Assembly (NCBI GenBank): GCA_003254905.1
Contig: QANU01074319.1
Coordinates: 22,382-86,381, forward strand
Direction: 5' to 3'
DNA from: Nissolia schottii
Lineage: Eukaryota > Streptophyta > Magnoliopsida > Fabales > Fabaceae
DNA length: 64,000 nucleotides
The translations under genes and the position numbers were made by a program. The notes under the pieces were generated by a model. It was given only the letters and a program-made list of their open reading frames with translations. It ran no database searches and was not told the DNA's origin. Of the stretch, positions 1-12,282 are shown in pieces (position 1 is the first letter of the stretch; each line of letters opens with the position of its first letter).

Positions 1-98
1 TACCTAGGTTTTCTTTGTTTTCTTAATTTTTATAGATATTAGCAATTTGCAATTTGTAAATGTAGAGTTCTCTCCTTCTAATAAATTTAAAATTTCAG

Positions 99-211
99 TC
101 CTGGAGTTAGGCAAGCTGTAGAGGAGCTTGATAAGATTTTGGCATTAAAAACTTCTTTACCGAGCATATGTCACAGATGCATTGTCCACTGGCCACATGG
201 AAGATAATAAG
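99..211 (+). pseudogene. Exon-like remnant at left edge, unknown protein
   Basis: The segment follows a pyrimidine-rich AG acceptor (ends at 98) and stops at an AAG|GTAAAA donor, so it looks like an internal exon of a gene lying to the left. From base 100 it reads PGVRQAVEELDKILALKTS. The frame then reaches a stop at about 205. If one base is added near 158 the reading continues as YRAYVTDALSTGHMEDNK up to the donor, which suggests a frameshifted, decayed exon or a sequence error. I do not recognise the family. No further exon is visible downstream before the repeats begin, so a gene fragment is more likely than a live gene. Confidence 0.3.
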
Positions 212-1240
212 GTAAAAGGTCATTGCATTCAACTACAAAAATGGACTTCTTAACAAATCTTTTTTCAATTCGAGAAACTTAGATGTTTTGAAGTTGAGTT
301 TGGGTCAGTGTTTACTTGGAAGGAACTTACAATTTTATTATTATTATTATTTTTATTTTTTTTTAAGGTTTGTATAAGAACATGTAGAATTGATTTTCGT
401 TTGGACAAGAATAGATGAAAGGAACAAGCTAGCTCTAAATTGGTGCTCTATGTTTTCTCATATTCCAATTTGGCTTGTCAGCATTTCAACAGGTGCAACT
501 GAGGATTTTAAATTTTAATTATTAATACAGGTTGAAGTTATGTCTGTGGCTAGTGTTCCTGGTCATTCATTATTGTCTGATCTTTGCATTCTATTTTTCG
601 CGTTGACCATGTATCAAAGCCTAACTGGATAGGTTGTTTAGAGTTAAATCTTTATTGCCATTAATCTCATTATGCATATTTCAATTTAAAGTAGAATTTG
701 TTTTCAGTACAACTCTTCATGTTAGATGTTTATCGTGTTTCATTGCTAATGGGTTTTCACTTGAGGTAGCATTTAGGTGTTAGAAAATGATTCTTGAGCC
801 CTTGATCAATAGCTTTAGGTTTAAGCTTTAGGTTTAGAAAAGTTCTAATCCCACATTGGTTAAATCACAAACAGTGTTTATATACCTTTAGTAGTTGTTG
901 TATTGGTAAAAAGAGATGAAAAGAGAGTAGGGCTTGCGCGCACGAGTGCAAGCCATTTGGACTCTTCGAAGTGCAAATCGATGGATTTGCCCCCCTGCGC
1001 GCACGATAAAGAGTATCCTAGTCTTTTTGCAAAATTAATTTTTGGGCTGTTGCAGCTTACCTAAGAAACCATATTTTTCGCACGTTTCTAATCTATTTTA
1101 CTCTATGGGTCATTCAACAACTACCATGCATACTCTACTTATTGTGCAAAGTGTAAGTTAAAGGCATACCTATTTGCCAGCGATGCCTCCTTCGATCTCC
1201 TTTAAACTTTGCTCTCGCAATTAAGCTACAATCCCATACA
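212..1240. other. AT-rich sequence with a possible truncated LTR start
   Basis: No gene is visible. From 778 the sequence begins TGTTAGAAAATG, carries a TCCCACATTGG-like box near 850 and a TATATACC box near 881, followed by a GC-rich stretch with inverted GCGCGCACG words (about 936 and 995). TGTTAG starts plus a CCCACATTGG box near a TATA box are common in plant LTRs, so this may be the left part of a retrotransposon LTR cut by later events. No matching end or target duplication was found, so the call is weak. Confidence 0.25.
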
Positions 1241-1294
1241 TATTACCAATTAACAACAACTTCTAAGTTCAACTCCAGTTCCTTTCGAACCATA

Positions 1295-1354
1295 AACAAA
1301 ATTGAAAACAAAGGAAATAACAATAACAAAATTGAAAACAAAGGAAATAACAAT
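1295..1354. repeat. 30-bp tandem duplication
   Basis: A 30-base unit containing ATTGAAAACAAAGGAAATAA occurs twice head to tail, with the motif starting at 1301 and again at 1331. A shorter 16-bp duplication (GAAAGGAAATTTGTTT) lies at about 1631-1662. Between them (1360-1620) is a GC-rich stretch holding two diverged copies of CGTGGTGG/CCTGCGGTGG words. Its open frame on the minus strand is low-complexity and matches no family I know. Confidence 0.7.
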
Positions 1355-1682
1355 GCAACAGAAGGTCGACCTCTAGTGGCGGTGGCGCGCTGCGGTAGAC
1401 CCGTGGTGGTGGCTCCATAGACCTGCGGTGGTGGATTAGGGGGGAGAAACCGGAAGGGGAGATAGACAAACAGGAACGAAAGAGACGAACAAGAAGAAGC
1501 GGTGCTGGACCAGCGCGGTGCGGTGGACCCGTGGTGGACCTGCGGTGGAGTCAGGGCGGAGAAGGCTGAAGGGGAGAGAGGCTGCAAGGGAAGAGAGAAG
1601 CTGGAGTGGGACAACAAAATGGGAAGACGAGAAAGGAAATTTGTTTGAAAGGAAATTTGTTTAAGTCTTCGGGTCTCAGGCG

Positions 1683-2161
1683 TTACTTTCGGACATCACC
1701 GACGGTAACAGTAACAATGCACCAAAATGCAACGTTTTATTAAAACTATTATTGTCGACCAATTCAAATTGGCCGACGGTAACCAAAAAACTGGCACCAA
1801 TTTTCGGAACCAACATATTTCGAAGCCATTACCGTCGGAATAGCAACTCGAAGGTAAACTGTGTTGAACACATGGCTATTTACAATTGATGGTAATTTAC
1901 TGTCTGCTATGTCTGACGGTAATCTTTTTTATTTTCTTTAAATCAAAATCTCAAATTGTTACTGGCAGCTATTACTGATGGTAAATTGTTCGCGCCCTTT
2001 CCCGCGAATAATTACAGTTGTTGTTACCGTCAGCCAGCTTTTCTGACGGTAATCTGATGCCTCGTTCTCGATTCTTCATGAGTGAACCGCTTACCGTCAG
2101 TACTAGTCGGCTCGTGTCCGACAGTAATGTTTGGACGGTAATAGTCAATTTTCTTATAGTG
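1683..2161. mobile_element. CACTA (En/Spm) transposon terminus with subterminal repeats
   Basis: Read on the minus strand the segment begins at 2161 with CACTATAAGAAAA, the classical CACTA terminal inverted repeat. Inward from it the word GACGGTAA or its complement TTACCGTC recurs in both orientations near 1693, 1774, 1832, 1916, 2028, 2045, 2091 and 2134, with a degenerate copy near 1977. Dense short subterminal repeats of this kind are where CACTA transposases bind in characterised elements. I found no second CACTA end to the left inside the window, so this is a truncated element or one whose other end lies beyond. The GC-rich block at 1360-1620 may belong to its interior. Confidence 0.65.
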
Positions 2162-2661
2162 TAGAGTTTTTTTGTTTTAGTGAATATAAGAATAATCACT
2201 TAGACTATGAACTCAACTGAGATTAGATTTCTTCTTGTTCTATTATATCATGTGATTGTTTATAAAAACTAAAGAGCAATGTATTCTTTCAAAATATTTT
2301 TTTGTTAAAAATAAAATAAAATTGTTTTCTCAATGTGTTTTGTAAGAGTACCTTAGTAAATAATTACGATTGTGGAATTGAAAGAGTAGTTAAAAACATG
2401 TTTCACGTAAAAATAAAAATAAAAATTAAAAAAAAAAAACATTTTCAGTCTCACGTACGACAAAAAGAATGGTAACTATGATTGAACCCTTGTGACAAAG
2501 TTATATAAAAAGGAACCGTGGGAGAAAGATATGGGGAAGACTAAATTATGTTCGCATGTTTTTAACTTTCTAGCAACCGCCAACTTGTTAAATCTTAAAG
2601 GACACATAATATAAAATGTATTGCCAAGTTGTATGGATTTGGACAATAAAAGTTTATATTA

Positions 2662-2662
2662 A

Positions 2663-2700
<38 letters not shown>

Positions 2701-2701
2701 G
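2662..2701. repeat. (TAA)n microsatellite
   Basis: About thirteen uninterrupted TAA units. Confidence 0.9.
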
Positions 2702-5052
2702 GTAGGGTGATATATTCGATAGAATGACCAAGGCGGCTGTAAGAGGAGAGAATCACAACTTGAGAAATTTAAAAGGGAAAAAGGAGAGATATGAACATAG
2801 TCAAAGTTGTTGAACACCAAATTGGGCGTATGATATGTTAGACCGGTGGTAATAATTAAAGTCGACAAATCCGAATGGAGCCTGCATTGTTTAAGAGAGG
2901 TTGGCTAAATTTTCTGAATTCTTAGAGGACTTTGTACTTGACAATATTGTTAAATTAAAAATTATATCCTAATGCATAAGCCATAATGGCAAACTTAATC
3001 CGTTTGTGAGTGACACGCACATATATGACATATCATAATGAGAAAATCAAATTTTAATTATTAAATGTTATATAAATAATACATACAAATAATTTTTAAT
3101 TTTAATTATTTATATATAATTGTATGGTCAAAATTTGATTCTTTCACTCTAACAAGTAACAACAAACTATTCTTCTCAAATGATATGCCCGTTGTATATG
3201 TATGGGTATAGAGTAATGTTCCATAGCAATAAAAAGAATTTTATCTTCTCGTAAAAAAAAAAAGAATTTTTATCAAAAGATTTGTTTAAAAAAAAAAGGT
3301 TTCTACTCATTCAATTTAATAAATATTGATATCTTACTCACGTGTCATTAAATGGTTAATTAATAAATTTAAAAATTTTAATTTTTAAAAATATTAAAAT
3401 TAAATTTAAAATAATCTACATTGCACCTAACAAGTAATAACTGAAATCGGGGTATTGGTAATCCATATTATGACCGAAGTACCGAAGTAATAAAAAAATA
3501 ATAATGGTTATCAGATTAATAAAGTGATGATATGATCCACTTACTTGTTAAATGTATTAAACATACATGCATATTATATAATTTAACAAATAAATTCAGA
3601 ACACTTTTTTTTACTTTCTAAACATTTTCCTCGAATATATATTCATTCCTAAATTTCAAAATGTACTTCATTTCTATTTCTATTTCTATGTTTCATTTAA
3701 AGCATGCTAAAATATCTAGAGTCCATTTTGTCCATCAATCATTTCATATTATTCCATTTCTTGAGCACATACACATAGTTGTTAGCTTGCATACCAAGGA
3801 GTCTACCAAAATAATTCGGCCATTTCATTACCTACTTATAAATGATCATATGATGCTATAAACTATTAAGCAAAGCAAAGAGATAATTATGAAAAGCTAA
3901 ATTTATAAATTCAAAACCCTCAAGGATGATGAAGCATTTCCTACAGATGAGAGAGATCAATACTTTACAATCAGAATCATATAAATGTTCTTATCCATTC
4001 ATCCATCTATCTATCTCTCTCTATATATATTAAAATCTATTTGTCTTTATGCTAAAGCAATGTGGGGAATAGGATCATAGTTTTCAACCAATCTAGTTGA
4101 ATCTAATCGGAGATTAATTCTATATCCTTAATTAACCTGTTTAGGAGTATGTGAAACAAAACTTGAATTAATTATCGGCATATCACTTTCGATTTATTTG
4201 GATCCCTCATGCTTAACAATTTAGTTAGTATCACCTTTAAAATTTGATGGGATTAACATTTTAATTCATGATGCATGTCATAGGTTGCATGTCCCTTATA
4301 TTTAATGAAGTTCTGAAAAAATTATAGGATAGTAAAATTATATTCTTGTAAAAATTATAATTTTTGACCTTGCAGTATACTTGATCTAACAACTAGAATA
4401 AAGTCATGTGTTTAACTAACACTATGAGAGATTTTTGTGGGAGGATATTGTTGACTTTATTTATTTAGTTAGTATCATTATTAAGATTTGATAAACTTCA
4501 TATCAATCCCGACTCTTGACACCAATAATAAATACAATCTCTTATACTTAATTTGGTTCTAAATAATTATAAAAATAATAATAAAACAAAATTATACGTA
4601 TCTCAGTCTTAATCTAGTTATAAATGCTTGACCCAATAAAATTTCTCCACTATCTCATTTATTCAATGGTCAATCAGCGTGATTTGTGTGTGGTACTTTT
4701 ATAAAATTCCATTAGCATCTCCATTTTGTAATGATACTAAATGTTAAGAGAGAATTTTTTATGACTCCAAGCTAAAACAAACCCAAGAGCTAGAGCATTC
4801 ATAATAATGTGTAATGATTAATGGACAAGGACATCACACTTTATTTAGAACAATGAGTAGTAGCCTGCAGGTTGCAACAACCAAAAGTTGTTTGTTGATA
4901 ATAACTCTTGATAAGTATTCTCCCATTCAAAGGGGGAAAAAACTAAAAAATACAATAACAATAACAAGTAATAACAATTTGGGACAAGTCTGGGAAATTT
5001 TGTGTTTTTTTCATTCCCAAGAAGCCCCATTAGGTTAATATTTGCTCCTGGT

Positions 5053-5100
5053 GTACACACACGTGTGTGTATATATATGTATGTATGTATGTGTGTGTGT
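5053..5100. repeat. CA/TG, TA and TATG microsatellite
   Basis: ACACACACGTGTGTGT is a palindrome, followed by TATATA, three TATG units and a GT run. It is a compound alternating purine-pyrimidine tract. Confidence 0.85.
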
Positions 5101-5880
5101 CCATTTTTATGGGGAATTGACTATTGTAGCATGAATCACACAGTATTCTTTTGGAGCTTAGATAAGCCATCGTTGATTTTGCCCTTTCATGTTATGTAAG
5201 GAACTGCCATAAGACTATGCATGTGCATCCTTGTGTGTAGGAGCAATGCTGAGTGATAACTATATATGTACAAAGGATCTTAGGATAACAGGTGGCAATA
5301 TAACATTGAAAATGAATGGAAATTAAGATGAGTTTTCATGTAACAAAGAGTAAAAATATATACATCTTTTTCCTTATATGATATGTTTCATCTTTTTTTC
5401 TATTATTTTTTATATGTAACAAAACTTTATAGCGATTGTCTCATATTTGATTTTATAGTCAATTTTTTTTATGAAATGACAAGTTTCTATATTTTCTATT
5501 CTTTTTTTCTCACGAAATAACAAGTTTTTATTTATTTTTTTTAATTATAGGCCTTACATAGCTCTTGCTTCTTTTATATTTGCAACGTGAATGTTGTTGA
5601 TGAGACAAAGAGACAACGCATGGAGGAAACATTAATATATCTTTGACTATTGAACACATACATTGCACAAATGAAAAAAAAAAAAATGTGATGCATGCAT
5701 TTGTGTTTTATTGCACATTGTGACCTATAAAAGGCTAAGCTTACAAACCAAAAAATGAATATGGTAAATGAATGAAGTGTCTTGAGATTAAATCTTTGGC
5801 CATTGTGTTGTTTGTGTCTACGAGTGAGTATCAAGAGAAAAATATTAGCGAGATATACTGTTGTGAGACTTTTTGAGTCG

Positions 5881-6480
5881 GGGACAAAGAGTAAATTCCA
5901 TAAGATTTATCACGGCGTGATGGTTTCTCACGACCTATTTTAATAGTCATTAATAATTATTTTCATAAATAATATTTTAATACAAGCAAGTTTATGATAT
6001 ACCTTTGTGATAATATTATCAAAAAATATTTTAGAATGTCCAAGAAAAATCAGTTTCAGAAATACTTTACAAAAAATATTTATAAACTCATGAAACCATT
6101 TTATTTACATGTGGAAACATTTGATAATAAGTTAGGCATTGCATATATTGCATGATAAGTAATATAATTTTTAGAGATTATTATCATGATGATAAAATGA
6201 ATGTATAAGCTTTTACCAGGAGTATTTAAATCAGAGCTACACTTCGGCAATAGTCTATTTCGACCCTAGTACCTTGTAGACATACCGTGATGCCCAAAAA
6301 AATAGCATATCATGAGACTCGAGCAGATAGCATACCGTGAGACTCAGGTAGAACTCTAAGACAAATATCTCCCCTCATATTCAGAAGTTTGAAAATTATT
6401 CTTAATTAATATTATCATTATTAATATTATTATTATTATCAACATTAATTATTGCATTGTCAGTTTCTGATAACTTTCCA
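5881..6480. other. Probable retroelement debris
   Basis: No coding sequence is seen. The phrase CATACCGTGA/CATATCATGAGACTC recurs with variation near 6283-6345, as in LTR or leader sequence, but no boundaries could be set. Confidence 0.25.
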
Positions 6481-6499
6481 ACGAGAGTTATTTTGCTTA

Positions 6500-7900
6500 A
6501 TTTTTGCATGTAGTTTTAAGATTATTTTATTCATTTTAGGATATTTTTAGGTATTTGTTCATTGGTTTTCAAGAATAAGCGCTTCAAGGAGAAGATTAAG
6601 CAAAAATGACTATTTTGAAGTGCTGAAATAGTTTTACTTTGACGTTGTCACTGAGTTTTCACCTTGAAGATGAAATAATTTGGACTTGGCTCCAGTTACA
6701 AAGTTAAAGATCTCCTTCTTATCTTTAATTGGGGACTTAGATAACCTCAATTGGATGTTCGTAGCAAAAGTTATGATATTTTTACCATCATAGTACAAAG
6801 TTGTCAAAAGTGTAGAAAAGGAAAACCGCTTGAGGGGTGTCTACCAACCGCTCGAGCGATTCAAACACAAAAGCAATTGATTTTCAGCCAAGAGGTACTG
6901 CTCGTCAATCCCAGTACTGCTCGATTGGTCCCAGCTCCACTCAAGCGGTCTGACACGACTATGGGCGATAAATAACGCGTTTCAATGCGTTTTAACCCAT
7001 TTTTTAACCCAACCACTATAAATTGAAGTGTCAACTCTCCCCAAATCATCATTGATTCAAATTTAATAGTTAAGGCAACCCTAAGAGAGCTCATCGGTAC
7101 AAAGACAAAGATCTTGGGGTGTGATGCGAAGAAGGAGAGATCCTCATTCATCCCCAATTCAAGTTTCCACCATAGTTTCTCCATGGAATCCTTGTTCTTT
7201 GGTTTTTTTTTATCTTTGTTCTTTTTTCTCTTAGCATGAACTAATTTCCCTTTACTTAGGGCTTTGATGTAAACTATTGCAATTATATTAATCTAGTTGA
7301 GGTTATTCAGTTAATATTTGCACTGTTGAGTTATTTTATACTATGCTTAATATTTTAATTGCTTGATCACCGCTTAATTGATTCATTATCTTGTATGCAA
7401 CTCAAGAGTGTGAGAATGAGAGTGCACATAATAAAATAACCATAGGTTGAGCGAAAGTCGGAGAAAAGTCAACATGACCTGTGCGGTTTAGTTTGGAAAT
7501 TCGTAGATCAAATTAGGATTCCAACAAGTTAGTTAGCACTAAGAGATTAGGCTTTCAACTTGTAAGAAGATAATTATTTGTTCTTGAGAGAGACTAGTAA
7601 TTAGAAAAGGAATTCCAACTTGCAATAGATTAATTTATAAACTGGATAAGTAAAATTAAATTGACAAAAGTGTAATAGATTCATTGAATTAAACTCGTTG
7701 CTATTTTTGTTTGTGATTTTATTACTGTTGTTTATTTAAATTTAAATCAAAATCATCGAACAACCAACGTTCCTTTCATTTTACTTGTTTAACGATTATT
7801 GTGTGGTTAATTAGTCCTCGTGGAAGCAATATTCTATTTACTCCATTTTATTACTTATATGACGTGGTACACTTGCCTTGAAAAATCATATCAATTTCAT
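6500..7900 (+). mobile_element. Ty3/gypsy-like LTR or leader remnant
   Basis: The stretch has the layout of a plant gypsy LTR of the non-chromovirus kind. It contains CTCGAGCG-type palindromic words (about 6826-6860), a CCACTATAAATTG TATA box near 7013, a start-of-transcript-like segment, a long T/C-rich region with CCCTTTACTTAGGGC near 7250, and near 7815 the phrase CCTCGTGGAAGCAATA followed by ACGTGGTACACTTGCC, which resembles the end of Athila/Tat-type LTRs. No polyprotein and no exact ends or target duplication are visible, so I give only the approximate extent. Identification rests on recalled resemblance, not a search. Confidence 0.4.
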
Positions 7901-8850
7901 GCTTGTTTATGTCCCATATGAGTCGTGAGATTCTTTTACTAAGTTTGATAATTCACCCCTCATCTCCCATGCTTTTTAGATAGTGTTGTTGATCTGAAGT
8001 AAAATCTCCACAATCCAGTTCAGTTGTCAATGGTGAGCTCCATTTTGCCATGGAGCTATTTGTTATTTTATCTATGCCTAGAGTGCTTCAAAGTCACACA
8101 GACAGGAAGACGCTATTTTCATGTATTGTTATGAGTATATTCTGTTTCATCTATAAAATTTGTAAAAGATTTATGTGTCGAGATGTGACTTATGGATTTA
8201 TTTATTTATAGAAGGATTTTAAGTAAGTTATTTAATTATTTTATCAAATAACCACGTTTTCAAAGAAATTACAATCAGAGACTTGCATAAAAGATCATAT
8301 GTAACTTCCCGTTTTTTCCCTTAGTAAAGATTTCATAAATTACATAGGGGAAAAAAGCCCTCACACAAGCTTTTAGGTCAAAATGTCTATAGAAGAAATT
8401 CTGCTCAGTTTCACAAAATTCTGCAGACACTAGAATCAACTCTTTTTGTCGTCTGAATACAACAGTGCATTAAAAGTATCCGTAAAAGGTACGGCTACAG
8501 AAGAGAGTTCACAAACACCTCAAATGGACCTAAATTCTTCCTTAGAAAAATTTGGGGATCACAAGGACGTGATCGAAATATTTTTAGAATAACCGTACGT
8601 GAAGTACCGGGACCGAAAACGACAAAACCTGATCAAAATGATCTGTCGGAGACCCTTAATTCTTGGCCACACAAGTGGCCAAGAGACAAAGGCCTTGCAC
8701 ATCCAAGAAGTGGCCAAGTGGCCTAGTCAAAAAGTCTATGAGGTGAGTCATGGTAGTCAGTCACCATGCATGATGTCATGACATAAGCTAGGGGTAAAAT
8801 GGTAAATTGGTCTAAGGGCATTTTGGAAAAGTGAATTTCGTGGCTTTGCC

Positions 8851-8858
8851 TATAAATA
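8851..8858 (+). promoter_or_regulatory. TATA box inside the solo LTR
   Basis: TATAAATA lies 550 bases inside the LTR and is followed by A-rich, leader-like sequence. It is the likely retrotransposon promoter if the element reads left to right, and solo LTRs can keep such promoters active. Confidence 0.5.
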
Positions 8859-10004
8859 CCCTTTAGAATCTGAAATTTTAGAGAGAAAAAGGAAAACCTT
8901 GCCAAAATTTTGTCCAATTACACACCCAGCTATTATCCTATTAAACCCCAAGCCCATAAACTTTCATATACAAAACCCTAGCCAAGATTTTCCAGAGATT
9001 CCCTAACCTTAACCCACTAAAATTATCTTAAGTCCCAAAGGAATCTTGGAAGAAAACTAGCCTAGGAGGAGCTTAGGAAACACCATAACAAGATAGAAGT
9101 CCGCAGGAAGCACTGGAACCGTAATTGGACATAAGCAAGCAGGTAAACCAATTTATCCACTGTCTATGTGGTTGTATGTTAGATTATATATGATGTTAGG
9201 ATTTTTTTATGTTACCATGATTATATATAAGTGTTATTGATATTGTTTGGAATTGCTGGTGTTATTTGTGACTCTGTCAGAATTTAGGAAAGCCTAAGTT
9301 GGAAATTGGAATATATCACGTTTTTATAAAGAAATGTATGATGGGAATTTTATATTGAAGAACTAATGTTAGTTTTGAGTTCTACACGAAAAATTGAGTG
9401 GGGATGTCAAGTTTTGTGATTTTTGGAGTCCCCGATGAATTTCTCAGCAAACAGACAGAAAACAGTGTTTTTAAGCAACAAGGGCAAAACGGGAATTTCA
9501 AGTTTTGGGACTGAAAAATGGGTTGATTTTCAGAAAATATTAGGTTTAGAACTATCAAAAACCTTAAGGGCAAGTCTTGAGTCTATCGAGTTTTTGAGAA
9601 CTAAAATTTCCTAGAAAATAGGGCTTTTACGGGAGCAAAACAGTAATTTTGGGAAAAGGGATAAAACAGTATTTTCGTGATGTTGGGGTTAAAATCCGAT
9701 TTCTAAGCATTAAAAATGATCTTAGGGCTATCAAAAACCATCGGGTAAGGTCTTGGACACCAACGGTTTCTGATCACCAATTTCTGACAGAAAGCATATG
9801 CATGCTCTGTGATTATTGGAATAATTGTTGGGTATGTTTGTTTATGTTTAGTAAATGCTTGAGCACGAAATATTGAGCTATGTATATTCTATGTGTTACG
9901 TATTATATGACTAGGTGAGGGGTGATGATTCGTGTATGTTACATATGCCTGATCATGCCTGTTATAACACAAACATGACAACATGATATGACCTGACATA
10001 ACTA

Positions 10005-10182
10005 TGATACGGAGGACGCTGCCTCCAGGCAAGTGCATTCCTCAACCATTGATATGACACGGAGGACGTTGCCATACGACAAGTGGATTTCCTCAGGCAT
10101 TCTATATGCCATACTTGATATGATACGGAGGACGCTGCCATAAGACAAGTGGATTCCTCAGGCATTCTATATGCCCTACATG
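10005..10182. repeat. Tandem repeat in the solo LTR (about 66-bp unit)
   Basis: Three copies carry the word CGGAGGACG (about 10010, 10060 and 10126) followed by TGCC...AAGTG-ATT-CCTCA. The last two share the longest unit, 66 bp, including GGCATTCTATATGCC. The first is a shorter, diverged copy. Confidence 0.8.
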
Positions 10183-11175
10183 CATATGATACATACATGA
10201 AACATGAATATGATACGTCTATGTGATACGAGAACATGTTGATATGTGTATGGGCTATATGTATAGGTGATATATGCTTAAAGTACGTAGATGCTATATG
10301 TGTTAGTTAGGTATATGTTATATGTAAGGTATATGTTATATGTAAAGGCAACGTCGAGAAACCAAGGTTTCATGAGATAGCCTCTAGGTAGGTCACACGA
10401 TATATGAGGGTAGCGTAGGAGTATAGAGAACACTAAGTTGCCAACGATAGGTGAAGGAAAGATTAGACACCCCGATGACCTAGTAATCCAGATAAGGCTG
10501 CTCAGGACTAGAATGGATAATAACAAGTAGGGATTTAGTATAATGATGTCACCTAGAGACTCCCTGAGTGGCGGGATCATAATGGAGTAATGAAACGAGT
10601 AGGCAAGTCCATAGAACCCACTGAGAACGCGACGTTCTCACCCCTACTCCTTTATGGTTCTAGGTGGACACGACGAGCACACTTAGGACAACAATGCAAC
10701 ATGTGACGGCTTGAGAGTGTGAAGACAGAGGGCTCGAGGAACAGCAAGAGCTACTTCTTTCCAGCAGCGCAAGAAGGCGACTACAGTTTTGTAGTTAGTA
10801 GTAGTAGCGAATGGTCTAAGTTAGCCAATAGCTATTATGGGCAGTATTTGTAGCAATTGTACTTATGTATTTACAACTTAACTGTGTACTGTGTATGGAC
10901 CACTTGTCTGCTTATTATTTTGATGTTGTCATGTTGGAATAATTATCCGTTAGTATAAAGCTTTAACGTTTGCATTATAAATTCTATTTGACGCGTGACT
11001 CATATTTTATATCATATGTAGATATCGAAAAAGTTTCAAAACGGTCCATATTTTATAAGTAAGAAGTATTTTCAAAGATAAAAGTAGGGGCTAAAAGTAA
11101 CCCCAACCAAAGCAAATAACAACCTAGTGAGCATTGTTTGCGATGTACGCGTAAGCAGCTAGCTAGGGTATTACA

Positions 11176-12282
11176 TCATATCTCTCATGCGCCAATCATA
11201 ACTTTTTGGGTCGTGATAGTCTCTTCCTTAGAACCACCCTCTCATTATATCACTTCAGTACAATGCTACTTTTTTCACCATCAAGTATTTGCCAAAAGGA
11301 ATACCTGTCAACTAAATATCTAAAAATTGACCTAAGTGCCAGCTAAGTCACTGACAAAAATAAAGTGCCAACATAGTCCATAAAATTTTAAAATGTTGCT
11401 CTTGTTAATCCTTCAAGAACTAATGAGGGAAATATTTTAAAATTTTAGAGACTAAATTGACACTTTTATGAACTAAGTTGAGTCTTTATTTTTTCAGGAG
11501 TTTAATTAGCGTTTATGTCAATTTTTAAGGATCTAGTTGACAATTTTTTCTTGAAAAAATAATAAAATTGATGTCAAAATTCAAAGTGTTAGGATCAAAT
11601 AAAAAGAGTTCTTAATTTAACTTTAAAATATTAAGACTAAAAAACTATTTAATCAAAATAAAATTACACAAAAAAAGATATATATAAAAAGATACAAAAG
11701 TTATTTCCCTCAAAAATTTAAGTAATTTAGTAAAAATAAATAAACAATATTATATCATAACACTCATGGTAAAAAAAAAATTCGAGAATAATTGTATAAT
11801 TAGTATATTTCTACTTCGCATGCACGAAAAACAGCTGTTTAATGTGCCTGCTTCCAATGGGCCACATCGTGGAAGTCTTCTCAAGTCCAAAAATATGGCA
11901 CTTGGTACAGTTAATACGCCGATAGTGATGGACAATCGAAAGTCCAAACTATTATTATTTGTCTTATAGAATTCATACACGTTTTCCTCAAGGTTTAAGC
12001 AACGGAAAATCCCTTTAATTAAATAAAGATAATTACAGGGTAACAACACTCCAAGTGGTCATAAGAAAAAGGTTTTTGACATTGGTTAAGCAAGTCAAAA
12101 TAAAAATAAAAAATTAAATTCATTAAGTAATTAATATAATTAAAAACATACAAATTTCACATTTTTTAAAATAAAACTATCACATATCTTTTCTTAATAA
12201 GTATTTTTAGGACACTTATTAGTAAAATTCTAAAGAAAAAAAAATAACAACACAAGAAGCCGACCATGGCACTTATTTCTTT
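11176..12282. other. AT-rich intergenic DNA
   Basis: Only short frames without recognisable domains. It includes degenerate repeat sequence (phrases such as AGAGACTAAATTGACA and GACTAAGTTGA recur with variation at 11440-11540) of a kind common in plant intergenic DNA. Confidence 0.4.

Larger units (their letters stand above)
2162..5880. other. AT-rich intergenic DNA, no gene seen
   Basis: Only short chance open frames on both strands. Simple repeats include a TAA run (about 2662-2701) and an alternating CA/TG plus TATG tract (about 5053-5100) that is partly palindromic. No protein family, RNA gene or complete transposon was recognised here. Confidence 0.5.
8300..11175. mobile_element. 2.9-kb solo LTR (Ty3/gypsy-type) with intact TSD
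   Basis: The element starts TGTAACTTCCCG at 8300 and ends GGGTATTACA at 11175, the TG...CA ends typical of plant gypsy LTRs. It is flanked by a perfect five-base target duplication TCATA (8295-8299 and 11176-11180). It has an internal TATAAATACC box at 8851 and, near the far end, an AACCCACTGAGA...GTTCTCACCCC stem (about 10616) of the kind seen in the transcript-end region of gypsy LTRs. A 66-bp tandem repeat lies at about 10005-10182. No primer-binding site, polypurine tract or polyprotein is present, so it is a single LTR left by recombination between the two LTRs of a full element. The clade (possibly Tekay/Del) is a guess. Confidence 0.8.

Noticed and set aside
1243..1617. 124-residue minus-strand frame
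   Set aside because: Ser/Pro/Leu-rich low complexity from a GC-rich duplicated block. No domain or splice context, and probably transposon interior.
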